From positions 124,001 through 188,000 of the forward strand of contig JAYWVB010000052.1 in assembly GCA_039881045.1 (NCBI GenBank): a stretch of DNA of 64,000 nucleotides. The letters are read 5' to 3'. The position numbers and the translations under genes are program-made. Under the pieces are notes generated by a model, which was not told the DNA's origin, searched no databases, and saw only the letters and a program-made list of their open reading frames with translations. This DNA is from Chaetomium olivaceum. Its lineage: Eukaryota; Ascomycota; Sordariomycetes; Sordariales; Chaetomiaceae. This document shows positions 21,568 to 33,705 of the stretch, piece by piece (position 1 is the stretch's first letter; every line of letters begins with the position of its first letter).

Positions 21568-22760
21568 ATGTCGACCATCAACAATCCCGTTCTGCTGCCC
21601 GGCTCTCAGGTCCTGGTCACTGGCGTCAGCGGCTTTATTGGCAGCCATATTGCTAATCAGCTGCTCGCCGAAGGGTACCTGGTCACCGGGACGACTCGAG
21701 ATGTCTCCAAAGTAGCCTGGCTTCAACGCCTCTTTGACAGCAAATATGGAGAGGGAAAGTTTGCCGTCGTTCAAGTCCCTGACATCAGTAAACCGGGGCT
21801 TTTGAAAACCACCTGCATGGTATGCTGATCCTCCGCCACAGACCACGATTTTGATCACTCACACATATTTGCAGGCATATCCGGCATTGTGCACGCTGCC
21901 TCTGACATGACGATGGACCCGGATCCCAACAAGGTCATCACTCCTATGGTGGCGGGGACTCTGGGCTTGCTGAATGCGGCGGCGAAGCAACCCTCCGTGA
22001 AGCGCTTTGTTCTCACGTCGTCCTGCGCAGCTGCTGCCACCGCGGAGCCAGGAGTTGCTAGAGTCATTGATGAAAACACGTGGAACGACGCAGCAAGCCG
22101 CGAAGCGTGGGCTCCTCCGCCCTATGGGCCAGAGCGTAGCTTTGCGGTGTACGCGGCGAGCAAAATGCAGATGGAAAAGGAGGCCTGGAAGTGGCATGCT
22201 GAGCATAAACCGGGCTTTGTGCTGAACACAGGTAAGAAAGGCATTCAACATATGTGACCTGCATTTGGTTGCTGACCACCGACTTAGTCCTCCCTAGCAT
22301 GAATTTGGGCAAGAGCCTCGATCCAGTTCATCAAGGGCACCCTTCGACATCTTTCATGATTCAGGCCGTATTCGAAGGGAATGTTGACGTTGTCGCAAAT
22401 GCTCCCCAATGTAAGCATCCCCCGCAGTGCCACGCTTACCGGCCCCTGACCCAGATGCCAGACTTCTTTATCGATGTTCAGGATAACGCTCGTCTCCACA
22501 TCGCGGCTCTCATCCACCCTGGCGTTCTGAACGAGCGCATCTTTGCCTACGTCCAACCATACACTTGGCGTGGCGTCCAGCGTGTTGTTCAGGCGTTGTA
22601 CCCACACAGATCTTTCTCTGGCGATATTGAGGATGCTGAGCCCGACGCCAGTCAGATCGTCCATGCTCCACGGGCTGAAGCACTACTAAAGGATATGGGA
22701 CGTCCAGGCTGGACGAGTTTCGAAGATAGCGTGAGGATGAACGTCGAGGATCTTGCTTGA
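21568..22760 (+). CDS. NAD(P)-dependent aldehyde/ketone reductase (extended SDR), one frameshift
   Basis: An extended short-chain dehydrogenase of the dihydroflavonol-reductase-like group common in fungi. It has the nucleotide motif VTGVSGFIGSHIA, then GIVHAASD, the FVLTSSCAAA strand, catalytic YAASK and FIDVQDNARLH. Exons: 21568-21819, 21875-22231, 22288-22410 and 22462-22760. The last intron is only 51 nt (22411-22461) and stays open if retained, but splicing restores APQYFFIDVQD. One base is missing at the G4 run 21795-21798. Correction yields PGAFENHLHGISGIVHAA, fits the phase of the first intron and gives 343 residues. The substrate is unknown. Confidence 0.85.
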
Positions 22761-23244
22761 AAGTTGGCCGGTTGTTATCTTGGCTAAGTAGTGACCTACC
22801 TTCGGTAGGGAGGTACACATGGATTTGATAGACTGTTTTTTAGGGGCGCCGCAGTCAGGAAGCCACAATTCCATTACCACTCTCTATTAAATGCCTACTA
22901 ATATTTGCAACTTTTTACTGTAGCCTCTGTCTCTCTTTGTTTGGCCCAGCTACTATTGAGGTCTGAAGCTTGACCCATTGTCAGCTCCGCCAGTTCCGCT
23001 ACCGGAAGCGGAACGAATAGGGGCCTGGCGACAACAAAGAAAAGCGCCGCGCCGGACAAAATTGCAAACAAGGAACCTAGACCTTGAAGTATGACCTGTT
23101 ATCTCTCTCTCAAACATTATTGATCGTACACCCAACTGTACTTCAGCTGCTTTTTCGGCGTCCAGGTTTACGGCGCCATAGCGAACCACCCCAAGGGATC
23201 ACTGATTCGCAACAAGCTCCCGCACCATCATCCATCCTTGCAAC
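22761..23244. other. Intergenic, no gene seen
   Basis: 3' region of the reductase and promoter of the next gene. Confidence 0.5.
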
Positions 23245-25986
23245 ATGGCAAACGCCGATACCAACGCCGGCGCGACACCGGCCGTCTTCCGGCAACTGCA
23301 CATCAAACTCCCAACCCCATCGCTTGCTGAGCCAACCTCAAAAACAAAAGCTCCAATGCCTGGCTGAAGAAGCACTCCCAGGGCTTTCTCCTGATGCACA
23401 ACCTGAAGCCAAGTTACCCGATGGGTAAATCTATGCTTGTCCAGAGCATCGATACAGGCGAGCTGTTTGTGAACAAGCGGCTCAAGCGGAAGGCGCCAAC
23501 CTTCAAGGAAGACGACCACGAATTCAAGTATCCAGAGTTTGATATTCTCTACTGGACGCCGTCGCCCCTGAGCTGCGCTTCTCTACGTTGGTCGACACTG
23601 GAGTCACGGTCAAGCTCCCAAATGAGAGTTACTTCCCCAAGTTGCACGCGTACGGCGGGCCGTCAGCACGGGAAGACCTGGAAGATGACGAGGGCGAGTC
23701 CGACATTTACTCTCTGTACTTCCAGCACTATAACGGCGGGACCCTGAGCAATCTGATGGAGATGTACAGCGACCGGCGCATTGGCTCCCCCGTCCCAGAG
23801 TCATTCATCTGGCATGTCATGGAACAGCTGTCACGGGCCATCCTGCATCTTCATTGCGGATACACCCAGGGCGACATGGACGAGTGCTACAAAAACAGCA
23901 CAGAGAAGGGCGGTAAAGTCCACATCCCGCGCAAGCACCCCGAGTGGAAGACCATCGTGCACCGTGCCGTCACACCAGAGAACGTGCTGCTCCATTTCGC
24001 GGATGACGGCGACCGTGTCGAACGCTGTTTCCCGCAGATCATTCTGGAGGGCTTTGACAAGGCCGGGTTCATCACCGATGGCCGTGAATATTGGGCTCAA
24101 GACACCATCACCAACCGCGACCAGGAGGTCGAGATCGGACCTGCGGCCTTTGAGGACATACACCTGTTGGGGGAGCTCCTACATCGGCTGGCGACGGTCT
24201 ACGACGCCGGCAAGAATGAGCGGGAGAGCCGCTTGGACTACGACGTCAACGTGGAAGGCAAGCTATCGCCGTATCTCGCGAAGAATTTGAAGCTGGGCCC
24301 TGGCCAAGAAAGGGCATACTCGAGCGACTTGATCGATCTGCTGAGGAAGTGGGAAATCCCGGCACTGCAGCAGGGGGACGGGACCCACTATGCCGACATA
24401 GGCGTGCACAAAAAGATCAGGAACATCTACTTTCTTCGGGACGAAGTCTTTCCCATGGCATTTGGGAAGGTCATCGGGTACATGACCAACTGGGACGGGG
24501 ACTCGGTGCCTGAGAGGGACGACTTCGGCGACGTCTCCTGGGTCAGGCCTGACCCATCCTTCGAGACGATACCGTATTCCACTACGAGGTACAGGGAGGA
24601 GAAGATTCTGGAACAGTATCGGGTGGACCTGAAGTGGCTGTTCGGGCCTTACATCCCGGTGTGGTACCGGTACGACGCGGTCGGCATCACGAACATTCCC
24701 GCTGAAGCCGAGCGGTTCTACACCATTACTGAAACGGTTGACGACGGCGAGGAAGTCGACGAAGCGGACACAGAAGAAGCCGACCACGGGAAGGATGAAC
24801 CGAAGGACGAGGCGGCCCGCGCGGCACAGGCAAAGGAAGCTGAAGCAGCACGGGTAAAGGCAGCTGAAGAGGCAGAGGCCAGGGCGGTTGAAGCTGCAGA
24901 GGCAAGGGCAGCTGAGTATTTGCGAGCAAAGGCTGCTGAAGCGGCGCAGGCAAGGGCCGATAAAGCTGCACAGGACAAGGCAGCGGAAGAAGCAAGGGCA
25001 CAGGAAGCCGAGGCTGCAAAGGCAAAGGCAGCTGAAGATAGACGGGTAAAAGCTGCCGAAGCGGCACAGGCACGAGCCGTTAAAGCTGCCCAGGCGAAGG
25101 CAGCTAAAGATGCGCAGGCCAAGGCAATCAAGGATGCGCAGGAAAAGGCAGCGAAAGATGCCGAGGAAAAGGCAGCCAAAGATGCGCAGGCACAGGCAGT
25201 CAAAGCCGCAGCTGCCGAGGGAGCCGCCCGGGCTTCCCAAGCATCAGACAAGCCCTCGCCCCCCAAATCCCGACGCATCATGACGCGAGCCGCCAGCAGG
25301 GCCACCGTCAAGGCCGAGCCCAAAGCCGACAACGACGAGACAGAGGAAGCCGCCCCACTCCCGGCCCCAGCTACAAAGCCAGCCAAAGCTAAAGCCCCCC
25401 CCAAGGCTAAACCCGCCCCCAAAGCGAAACCCGCTCAAAAACCCAAACCAGCACCCAAACCCAAGCCTGCCCCCAAACCAAAGGCAGCCCCCAAGCCCAA
25501 GGCCCAAGCCAAACGCGCCGCCAAACACACCAAGCCCATGAGCCCCAGCCCCGTGGACCTCGGAGGAATCGGCACACAGGTCTCACCCAGGCTGCAGTTC
25601 AGGCGGACCGTGCAGGAGCGTGTCACCGAGGCGCTGGAGGTGCTGGAGCAGGTGACGGAGGAGCTGAACCATGCTGTGGCGTGGCAGCAGCGGGAGCGGG
25701 AACGGGACGGGGGGGTGATGGTGGTGACGGAGATGAGGACGACGACATGAATGTGAATGTTGATGGCTTGCTGAGGGGGTTGAGGCGGATTGTGGATGGA
25801 GGGTGGTTGGCCGAGGCGGAGTTGAGGGCGGCGAGACTTGGGATGAGCCGGGGTCAGGGTGCAGTGGAGGGTGATGGCGAGGAGGAAGGGGAGGATGAAG
25901 ATACAGGTCAGGGTGAGGGTGAAGCTAAGGGGGAGGTTAAGCCCGAGAAGGGTAAGACGGAAGCTAAAGGGAGTGAAGAGCTGTAG
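23245..25986 (+). CDS. Protein-kinase-like (pseudokinase) with long Ala/Lys-rich tail, frameshifted
   Basis: About 914 residues after three single-base corrections: 23359-23360, 23554-23555 and the G7 run 25709-25715. The corrected length is exactly 915 codons. The N-terminus (MANADTNAG) leads into a kinase-like fold: LFVNKRL, WHVMEQLSRAILHLH, the catalytic-loop position HRAVTPENVLLHF (Asp of HRD replaced by Ala, about residue 241) and QIILEGFDKAGF where DFG should be (about 268). This points to a pseudokinase or very divergent kinase. Residues of roughly 510-660 are TolA-like, made of AKAAEAAQAR-type helical units. A Lys/Pro (PAPKPK) tract follows, then an acidic Gly/Glu-rich end. It probably works as a scaffold; partner and location unknown. 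The tail may bind nucleic acid or cytoskeleton, which is inference only. Confidence 0.72.
24780..25530 (+). repeat. Ala/Lys/Glu helical repeats and PxPK tract
   Basis: Degenerate 15- to 33-nt units encode A-A-x-A-K/R motifs up to about 25220, followed by KPAPKPK-type repeats at 25380-25530. This composition also keeps other frames open, which explains long spurious minus-strand frames here. Confidence 0.75.
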
Positions 25987-26339
25987 GTGGCGGTAACGGC
26001 GTGGACGGTGCCGCAGCTCAGAATGCTGGCGGCCTGAGACGTTCGGGGAGGAAGCGTAAGCAGTCGGATAGGTACTAGATACGGAGACTGGCTAGTTAGG
26101 GTTTTTGGATACCTGGCACGATGTCAAAGTCCGGCGCTTTTGTCAGAGCTCGTGTGATCATCTTTATGTTATTAGATTATGTTATTCACTTGTGTTGGGA
26201 ATTGACTTTGCTCTGGGATCAGATCGCAGATGTAACCTACAATGTGAGTTGTAATGTGTGCGCTGTGGTTGACCATAACTGGCTTTCGAAGCTTGTACTT
26301 TTCTCTCGCCTAACGACCCGTTATATTCTCGCCATACCC
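25987..26339. other. Intergenic between convergent genes
   Basis: No gene seen. Confidence 0.5.
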
Positions 26340-27446
26340 TTACTCATTCTTGATCTTGAGTACCGCCTTGCCAAAGTTCTTACCCTCAAGATGCTGACCA
26401 GACCCTCAGCAGCGTTGTCAATTCCCTCGATGACATGCAGCTTCGCCTTGACGCTCCCTTCGGCCAGCCACTGCTGCATCTTCTCCTGGTGTTCCTTACC
26501 GTACTTGTCGGCGAAGCCCTTGTCACCGACGATGAAGCCGCGCATGGTCAAGCGCTTGCTGACGATAAGGAAGAGATTCTTCACACCATATCGCTCCTCC
26601 GGGGGCATGTTATATTGTGAAATCTGTTGTCAATTGTTAGCTCTTTCCGCATCCCAGCCATGAATTGGAATAGCAAACTCACCATGCCGCAGGCGACGAT
26701 GCGCCCGAAATCTTTCATCGCGTCCAGTGCAGCCTCCAACTGCTCCCCACCGACGTTCTCGTAGTAGATATCCAGCCCCTCAGGTGCCAACCTCTTCAGT
26801 GCATCCGCAGCCTTCTTTTTTGTAGTTGAATCCCCCGTCGAACCCCAACTCTTGGTGATAAACTCCAACTTATCATCGCTCCCCACACTACCAATAACCT
26901 TCAACCCCTCGCGCTTGGCAATCTGACCCACGACCTGGCCGACGGCACCCGCGGCACTGCTGATGAAGATTGTCTCTCCCTTCTTCGGCTGACCAATCTC
27001 ATGCAGCGAGCTCCACCCAGTCAGGCCGGGCATTCCCAGAGGGCCGAGGAACAGGCCCAACTCCTTGAGGCCGTGCGGGTTGTGGACCTTGGCCTGGATG
27101 GCGGCGAGGCGGTCCTTGCTGAGGGTGACGTACTCTCCCGTGGGCAGGAGACCGACGACAAGGTCACCGGGCTTGTAAGCGTCGGCGTCCGACTTGAGCA
27201 CGCGCCCAATGGCGCCGCTGGCGATGGGCTTGCCGAGCTCGTACGCGGGACTGTACGACTTGATGTTGGCCGCCCGCATCCGCCCCGTTGGTAAGGGTCA
27301 AAGGAGGCGTACAGGACCTCGAGGGTCAAACCGCCCGGAGGGGGCGCCGCGGAGGGGTCGAAACCGAGGTCCTCCAGGACGAGGTCTTCGCCAGGAACCG
27401 GGAGATGGCTAGGGATCTTCTTGAAGATAAGGGTTTTGTTTTGCAT
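26340..27446 (-). CDS. Medium-chain dehydrogenase/reductase (leukotriene B4 dehydrogenase / enone reductase type), frameshifted
   Basis: A zinc-free NADPH-dependent enone reductase. It shows MQNKTLIFKKIP, LYASFDPYQRG, MRAANIKSYSPAY, MPGLTGWSSLHEIG, the cofactor motif SSAAGAVGQVVGQIAK, YYENVGGEQLEAAL and RIVACGMISQYN. Intron 26624-26682 (GTGAGT...AACAG) precedes PPEERYGVKNLF. Frames break at 27283-27286 and 26403-26405, one base missing at each. Correction gives the family C-terminus EGKNFGKAVLKIKNE, a TAA at 26340-26342 and exactly 350 codons. Likely cytosolic, reducing alpha,beta-unsaturated ketones. Confidence 0.85.
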
Positions 27447-29180
27447 TTTGGCGGTAGGTAGGTTATGCTCGGGGTTGATAAGGGGTGTCCAGAAGGTCCG
27501 TGAGAGGTCAAATGCGCTCGGCGGTGGTGAGGTGCTGGCTGAGTGCCATCTTTATGGGGATCTTGATTCCAGATGCCGAGGCATTGCTAGGGGTAGTTGA
27601 ACTCGAAAACAGTTCTGCTCTGTTCCGTGGAGGTCTTTGTTCAACGGTGATTGGCCTGCATCGGGCCCAGCTCTCGGGGAGGGTCTTGAACTTGTGGAGT
27701 GGCTCGAGTGGATAACTAATCATGGCTTCGTATCAGACGGGTTGGAGAACGATGACGTTGCGCTGGGCCGGGGACTCCGCCATTGCAAGATGATGATGCA
27801 CGGAAGCCGCCCATTGCGCAATCGATATTGCACCAAGCAGTTGGTTGGGATGCTGTCAAAGATGGCCCGCTTCGGGCCGGCAGTCAACTCCCCCACCTTG
27901 CCGAATAAACATTGTCGTGCTGCCGTGGAACTTAACCTCGGGAGGTTATCGAAGTGGGCCGGTCGATGGGTCTTGGCCTCCGACAACTGGTTGATTGATA
28001 AGCCGCAGGGGAAAAGAGAAGCCGTTCAACCCCCTTTCAGGATACCCGGTCCTTACTGAAACTTGACTCGCAAGTTCCAAATAGCTTCCGAACGACGATG
28101 TTTAGATGCCTTCGGGGGCTTTCAGAGAAGGCAGCGCTATTTTGTCCATCCCAGAAAGCCGCAGCCATGGGCGGCAAGCGGGATCTGTGGTTCCCGAATA
28201 CCGAATTTGCGACAGCCAGGGGGGCAAGGGGGGCCAGGGGGAAGCCGCTGAACTGCCGGAGCTAAAGATATGTGCAGGGGCGGGACAAAAAAAGAACTCA
28301 AAAAAGCAATCCGAATAGAGGGTTAGGGATTGCTAAAATTATTGCATTCCTGTAGGTGGTGGGAATTTAGGGACGATGACGCCGACGAAGATGGGTCATG
28401 GTGTTGCATGGTAAAGTATATGAAATGACGCTCCCTACCTCAGAAACTCTCTGAAACCTCCCCAGGTCTTTTAGATTGTTACTGGGGGGTAGGCTCTGAA
28501 CGTTGCAAGTAGATGAACACCACAATATGTCTTTATTGTCTGGTGTTTCCCCTGCCCCGTGCAGCCCAACGGGGAGGTCACGTTCTTTTGTCGGCGCCTC
28601 TGACCAGGGCGAACGATCATGCGAGCAGCGCATAAGAATAGATCGTGGGGTTAATGAGAGGAAGATAATGCAGGGACCACAGATCCAATGTCAACCACCC
28701 CAAGGTGAGGAAAATCCATTCCTTTATTGGTTGCTGCCAACTCAAAAGACTCGGAGACAAGATGCCCACAACTATCGCATCGCAGACTCAAGATTCCTGC
28801 ACCACCCCAATCGACACGCATACTTGCAACGCTCGGGCGGGGTCGACGAAGTGGCTAATCCCTTGGCTCCCTTGGTTAAGTTGATATCGTGCCGGGTAAT
28901 GCCAGTGCCAACTAATCATCTGGCTCGGGCCTCCACCAACGCAGCCTGGTTAATATGCAGGCGATAGAGTTTCGATGATCATTTTATCACTGAATCCGGC
29001 ACATAAATATGGTAGTTAGATTACTTGGCACAATGGCCGTCCGTCGGCCTAGGCCCGCGCATATAAGTGGCCCTGGGTTCGGAAGCAGGTTGAGACACAG
29101 CCTCTGTTTCGTTTGCTTCGTTTCCCATTCTATATCCACCCACTTTGGTCCCCCCACATTGATTCGTGAATCACACAAAG
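27447..29180. other. Intergenic, no supported gene; TATA box at its end
   Basis: Short frames at 27637-28059 and 28503-28967 show no family features. A CATATAAG box at about 29060-29067 lies 115-120 bases upstream of the next start codon. Confidence 0.4.
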
Positions 29181-30377
29181 ATGAAGTCTTCCTCTGTTGC
29201 CACACTGGCACTCATCGGCCATGTCCACGCAGGTCTTCGCTTCGGGTGCTCATCCTTGACCACTCAACGACTCGACCCCGTGGTCGAGCCTGGCAGGTCC
29301 CCCTCTTCCCACGTCCACCACATCGTGGTGGAAATGCTTTCAATGCTACTATGGAGGGCGATGTTGGGGAGAGGGCCACTTGCACCACATGCGAGATGTC
29401 GGAAGACTTTTCCAATTACTGGACCGCCGTGTTGTACTTCAAGCACCCGACCAATGGCTCCTATCACGGGTGCCCGTCGTCAACAACGCCGCTCTCGCCC
29501 CTGGCACCACCGGCGGGGATGACCATTTATTACACACAATTTGACTTCTTCGATGATAACACCAAGAATCAGCCTATCAAAGCCTTTCCACGGTGAGTTT
29601 ATTGCCTCCCACCTCCCCATGTTTATCTTCTAATATGACTTTAGGGATTCCGCATGACCGTCGGTAGCCCGACCACGACTGATCCTAACGAGGCAAAGTC
29701 AAATGTCGGGCTCCGCTAAACTGCCTGCAGACCCTCCTCAACAGAGGCCGTGAACTGGTCGACTTCCCGGACAAGCCATGCCCAGCCGGTATTTTGCTGT
29801 CCAACACTTTCCGCGTGAGTAGGCCATTTAAATCATGCACCATAATGACGGCAATTGACCAAACATAGATGCTGGGACGGCAAGAACCTCGATAGCCCCG
29901 ACCACCAGTCCCACATGTTCAACACGATGGACCGCGGCGGCTTCACCAACGCGCCGCCCTGCCCGGCATCCCACCCCGTACGCGTGCCGCAGGTGACCTA
30001 CGAGACCGTCTGGGACACGACCAAGTTCAACCACCTCTGGCCCGAAGGCACGCCTAACCCCTTCGTCTGGAGCTTCGAGGGAACCAATGGCTATGGAAAC
30101 CATGCGGATTATATGTTCGGCTGGAAGGGTGACTCGCTGCAGCGTGCGATGGATACCGAGGACTGTTTCTATGATGGCTGCGGCTCGATCAAGAAGCAGG
30201 CCATGTCTGTTGCTAACAAATGCACCGTCGAGGATTTTGTGGGGGAGGAGACAGATGGATGTAAGTGTGGGTGTGAGTTGATGGAATCAACTTAGATGCT
30301 AATCATATGCTTTAGGGCTCGACTACCTCCCGGGGATGGCGCGGAATAGTTGGAATAATGGAGGCGCCACGTCGTGA
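29181..30377 (+). CDS. Secreted DUF1996-domain protein, several frameshifts
   Basis: A secreted protein of the fungal DUF1996 family (function unknown; some members carry wall-binding domains). The start MKSSSVATLALIGHVHAG is a signal peptide; RLDPVVEPG and HVHHIVGGNAFNATM are the domain entry. Then come WTAVLYF, NGSYH, MTIYYTQFDFFDD, FRMTVG, CWDGKNLDSPDHQSHM, CPASHPVRVPQV and WSFEGTNGYGNHADYMFGWKGD. Probable introns lie at about 29596-29644, 29815-29871 and 30261-30315; the last joins ETDG to WLDYLPG. Single-base problems occur at 29327-29328, a compensating pair near 29467 and 29516, at the first donor (29595) and near 29720. The family is clear but exact exon edges are not. Confidence 0.78.
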
Positions 30378-32110
30378 TGTGGTCAGAGGATTTGGTGAGA
30401 TGGTAAAATGCAGGTCCCAGGGTTAGGGTCCCCCTCGACAGCTATTTGTAAGTGGGCTTTGCAGCCCACCACTTTTCTAATAAACCATCGCTTTTACACC
30501 TCTTTTTGTTGTTCATAAATTCGGTCACCCTTATTTAGATACTTCTTGTATCAATTGGGTTGGAACGCTGGGCCGTCGGTAAGAATTCGTTACACCCTGC
30601 GAATAGGTACATACCTGCCACAATGCCTCCCTTTCAATGTTCCCTATCATCATCTGGCCAGAAAAGCCCGAACAGCAAAGAAAATAAGTCGATGTAAAAT
30701 AAAAGTAAAAACCAACAAAAGAAGAAGAGCTGGAGAAAAGGAATTAAAAATGGAGACAGAGTAAAATGTAAATAGAGTAAAAAGAATTTTCTCCAGATTT
30801 CCGGAAAACTTTGTTTCGTTTCTACAACTCGAGCTTTTACACTCGGAGTTCGGCTTTTTTGCCCCTGTGGTGCCTATGTATGTAAAAACACGAAGTCCGC
30901 TCGCGAATCTTAGAATCGAAGACAATGATCTGTTTCCCCATCCGTCCACGGTGTTTCGCAGCAAGGGGGAAAGAGAAGACGTCTGGTGGGGCCGGCCGTG
31001 AAAAGAGAACAGACATGGGAACGTTCCAAGAACAGCAGGCCATTTTCAGGCTGCAATAGAAAAGGAGTCGAGGACCGTGTTGGCGTCTATTCGGTTGCAT
31101 CGTCCCATTCCCACAAGCTGCAAGCGGCATGCAAAACCAACCCCTTTGTTGGTAACCCTGACATCGAGCTCCAGAAAAAGTCTCGCAAACAAAACGAGTG
31201 ACATCTCTCATATCGTTCATCATTGTGCAGCCCCGCTGCAACCCGCAGGCTGGGGTAATTTTAACTTCCCGGAGGAGTCAATAGCGCCGGAGAGGGTACC
31301 ATTTTCATCCACAACGCCTTTTCTTTGAGCGTCCTGCTGCCGGGGTTGGGCCTTGTTGGCTTTGTTTCCCCAACTTTTGCATCGAGAACGCGACCTCTTG
31401 TCCGATGCCAAGGCGACCCCCTCACGAACCCCTGCTAGATGGCAACCACAAGCCCCCATGAACCGAGGCCTGCATGTCAATGTCTGGCATCTGATCGAGA
31501 TTGGTTCGGGACAGTGCATCGTTGGTGAAGTTCGAAGAAGGAGATCGCAAGAAACCAGAAACTTACGTTAAGCGATCCGTCCCACGGTTTCCTCCCCGTG
31601 AAAATGCGGGATTTGCGTTGCCAGCTTGCCCCTGATGATCGTCCACGATATGAGTTCGTCTCTAACCACGTGGAGTGTCGATCTCCCAGGAGCTTGGGAC
31701 GGTAACACAAGGGGATGACAGCTGCCTTGGGAAGGGGTCAAACTCGGTGTTCAATTACCGTCCCAGTTGATCATGTTGGGCACACAGTCAACTCGAGCTC
31801 CACACGCCCTGGATGTTACCCACACACAACCACACCGTGCAGTTGTGGTAGCACTTGCCTCTTTGAGATAACCCTTGCATTGGGCTCGAAAGAGAAACCT
31901 GTAAGTCCTTGGGTTTGCTAGTCGGCCCAGGTAGGTAACTCATTTCCAGCATGTGGACGCAGCAACGCCGAAAATTGGTGTAGTGCGGTTGACGGAGGGG
32001 ACAGTGTGGGTTATTAAAGCTGCGACACCTCCGCCGCGGTTGGTAGTAGGGCCCATGTTCTCCTTCATCGGCTCATCTCAAGATTCAGGTGGCTATTCCA
32101 TCGTTACACA
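30378..32110. other. Intergenic, no supported gene
   Basis: An AATAAA signal at about 30479 fits the end of the upstream gene. 30680-30790 is purine-rich (A/G) low-complexity sequence. The rest shows no coding pattern I can support. Confidence 0.45.
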
Positions 32111-33705
32111 ATGCTGCCCACGACTAAAGCCGTGACCGCGCTCGTTATATCTGAGCAGGAGCTCTCGCCCTTGATGGGCCGCCGCTGTCGTGACACCCGC
32201 CCTTCCTGCGGCGGTGATAGCCCCTGCGGTCCCCAGATCTCGGCGGTCCCTGGTTGCGCTACCAGCTGTATTGAATCAGCCGCCAGCAATCTTGGCTGTG
32301 TTGGCGATGACTACAGCTGCCACTGCTCCAAGTACGACGCCATCCAGGGCTCCGCCATCAACTGCGTGTTGGGTGCTTGGGCTTGGGGGTGCTCTCGGAG
32401 TCCCCGGTGCCGTCGGTGCCCTCTGCAGCTGCGTGACTGCCAACCCAACCACCCCTTGCGAGGAGCTATTCGTCGTCCACCCCTGTCGAGACACCACTCC
32501 AACGACCGCCATAGAACCCTTACCTCAACCTCTACGGGTCCCAAGCCAACGCCTACCCCCGCCTGTCCCGGCAACGAATGCTCCTTCCCCAGTGCTTCCG
32601 AGCATGAATGCGTCGCCAGCTGCATTGATGCCGTTCTCCCCGAGTTTGGCTGCAACGGGGTTGAAGACTGGAACTGCTACTGCACAACTTCCGCAAGATC
32701 AGCAGCCGCTCTTTGCATGCGCCTACGCCTGCGGTGCAGACATCTACGCGGCATTCAACAACCCGCAAGTCAGGGATGCAGCTGCCTTCTAAAGGAATGT
32801 CCGCCGTCTTCTTCCTCCTCATTGCCGAGTCGTCCTTCTCTTCCATCATCGAGCCCGAACCCACAACCACCCCACCGGTACCACCCACAACCACAACTCC
32901 GCCCCCAACTTCAACCTGCACCCACCCCTGCGCCCCCTCCATCACCGCCATCCCCACCTGCGCAACATCCTGCATCGTTTCCGCCGCCTCGGCGGTCGGC
33001 TGCGGAAACAACGACTTTCCGTGCCGATGTGCGTCGTCGGCAGTGATCCAGCAGTCTGCCGTCGGTTGTGTGTTGGGTGCCTGCGCGCTGGACGAAGCGC
33101 TGCGTGTTGTGGATGCCGTGGGGGCTCTTTGTCAGTGCGTGACGGCGTCGCCGGTGGGGACGGGGGTGTGGCGACGGGGAGGGGACGGCGACAGAGAGTG
33201 GGACGGGAACTGGGGGGGTGACGGTCACTTCTACGAGTGAAGGAGAGGGAACCGAGACTTCAACTGTGACCGAGGGGAAGGGGACGGCGTCTTCGGGGAG
33301 TTTTGTTACCGAGACGAGAACGGTGGAGGTCACGACGTCGGTTTGTGATGATGAGGAGGAGACAGGGGCGGTTACAGTGACGGCGGGGCCTACCTGTAGT
33401 TTGGGGTGTGATGGAGATGATGGTGGAAGTGATGGTGGTGACGGTGGTGGTGATGATGATACCGGTGGGGAGGATGGTGATGATGAAGGTGGTGGTTCTG
33501 GCCCGGACCGAGCCCATCGAGCTCTCCGAGTGGGCTTCCTGGCGGGGATAATGGTGGTGACAGCGACGATGATGGCGGCGCCAGTGGTGGTGGACCGACC
33601 ACCACGCCGAAGCCTCCAGTCGAGACTGCCGGTGCATCCAACATTGTGCTGGCTTGGATTGGGTCCCTGGTGGCCATGATTGCTGCGGCTGTTGCTCTTA
33701 TCTAG
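32111..33705 (+). CDS. Three-CFEM-domain, GPI-anchored cell-wall protein, frameshifted
   Basis: Three CFEM domains are readable. The first has ISAVPGCATSCIESAASNLGC and CVLGA. The second has HECVASCIDAVLPEFGC and YCTTSA, followed in another frame by LFACAYACGADIYAAF. The third has ITAIPTCATSCIVSAASAVGC, RCASS, CVLGACALDEAL and ALCQCVTA. They are followed by a Ser/Thr/Gly/Asp-rich stalk and a hydrophobic end (IVLAWIGSLVAMIAAAVALI, TAG at 33703-33705) suited to a GPI signal. The domains lie in different frames, so at least four indels or missed introns are present (near 32376, 32690, 32790, 33170 and 33520). The start is uncertain because MLPTTKAVTALV does not continue into a convincing signal peptide. 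CFEM proteins bind heme or act in adhesion. Confidence 0.72.

Noticed and set aside
24263..25422. Minus-strand frames rich in Cys/Leu or Ala over the pseudokinase tail
   Set aside because: Shadows of the Ala/Lys codon repeats; the plus-strand frame holds the kinase-like domain and is continuous with it.
32111..33705. CFEM repeats considered as three separate small genes
   Set aside because: Only the last has a GPI-type end and only one plausible start region exists; frame changes are like those seen elsewhere in this window, so one broken gene is simpler.
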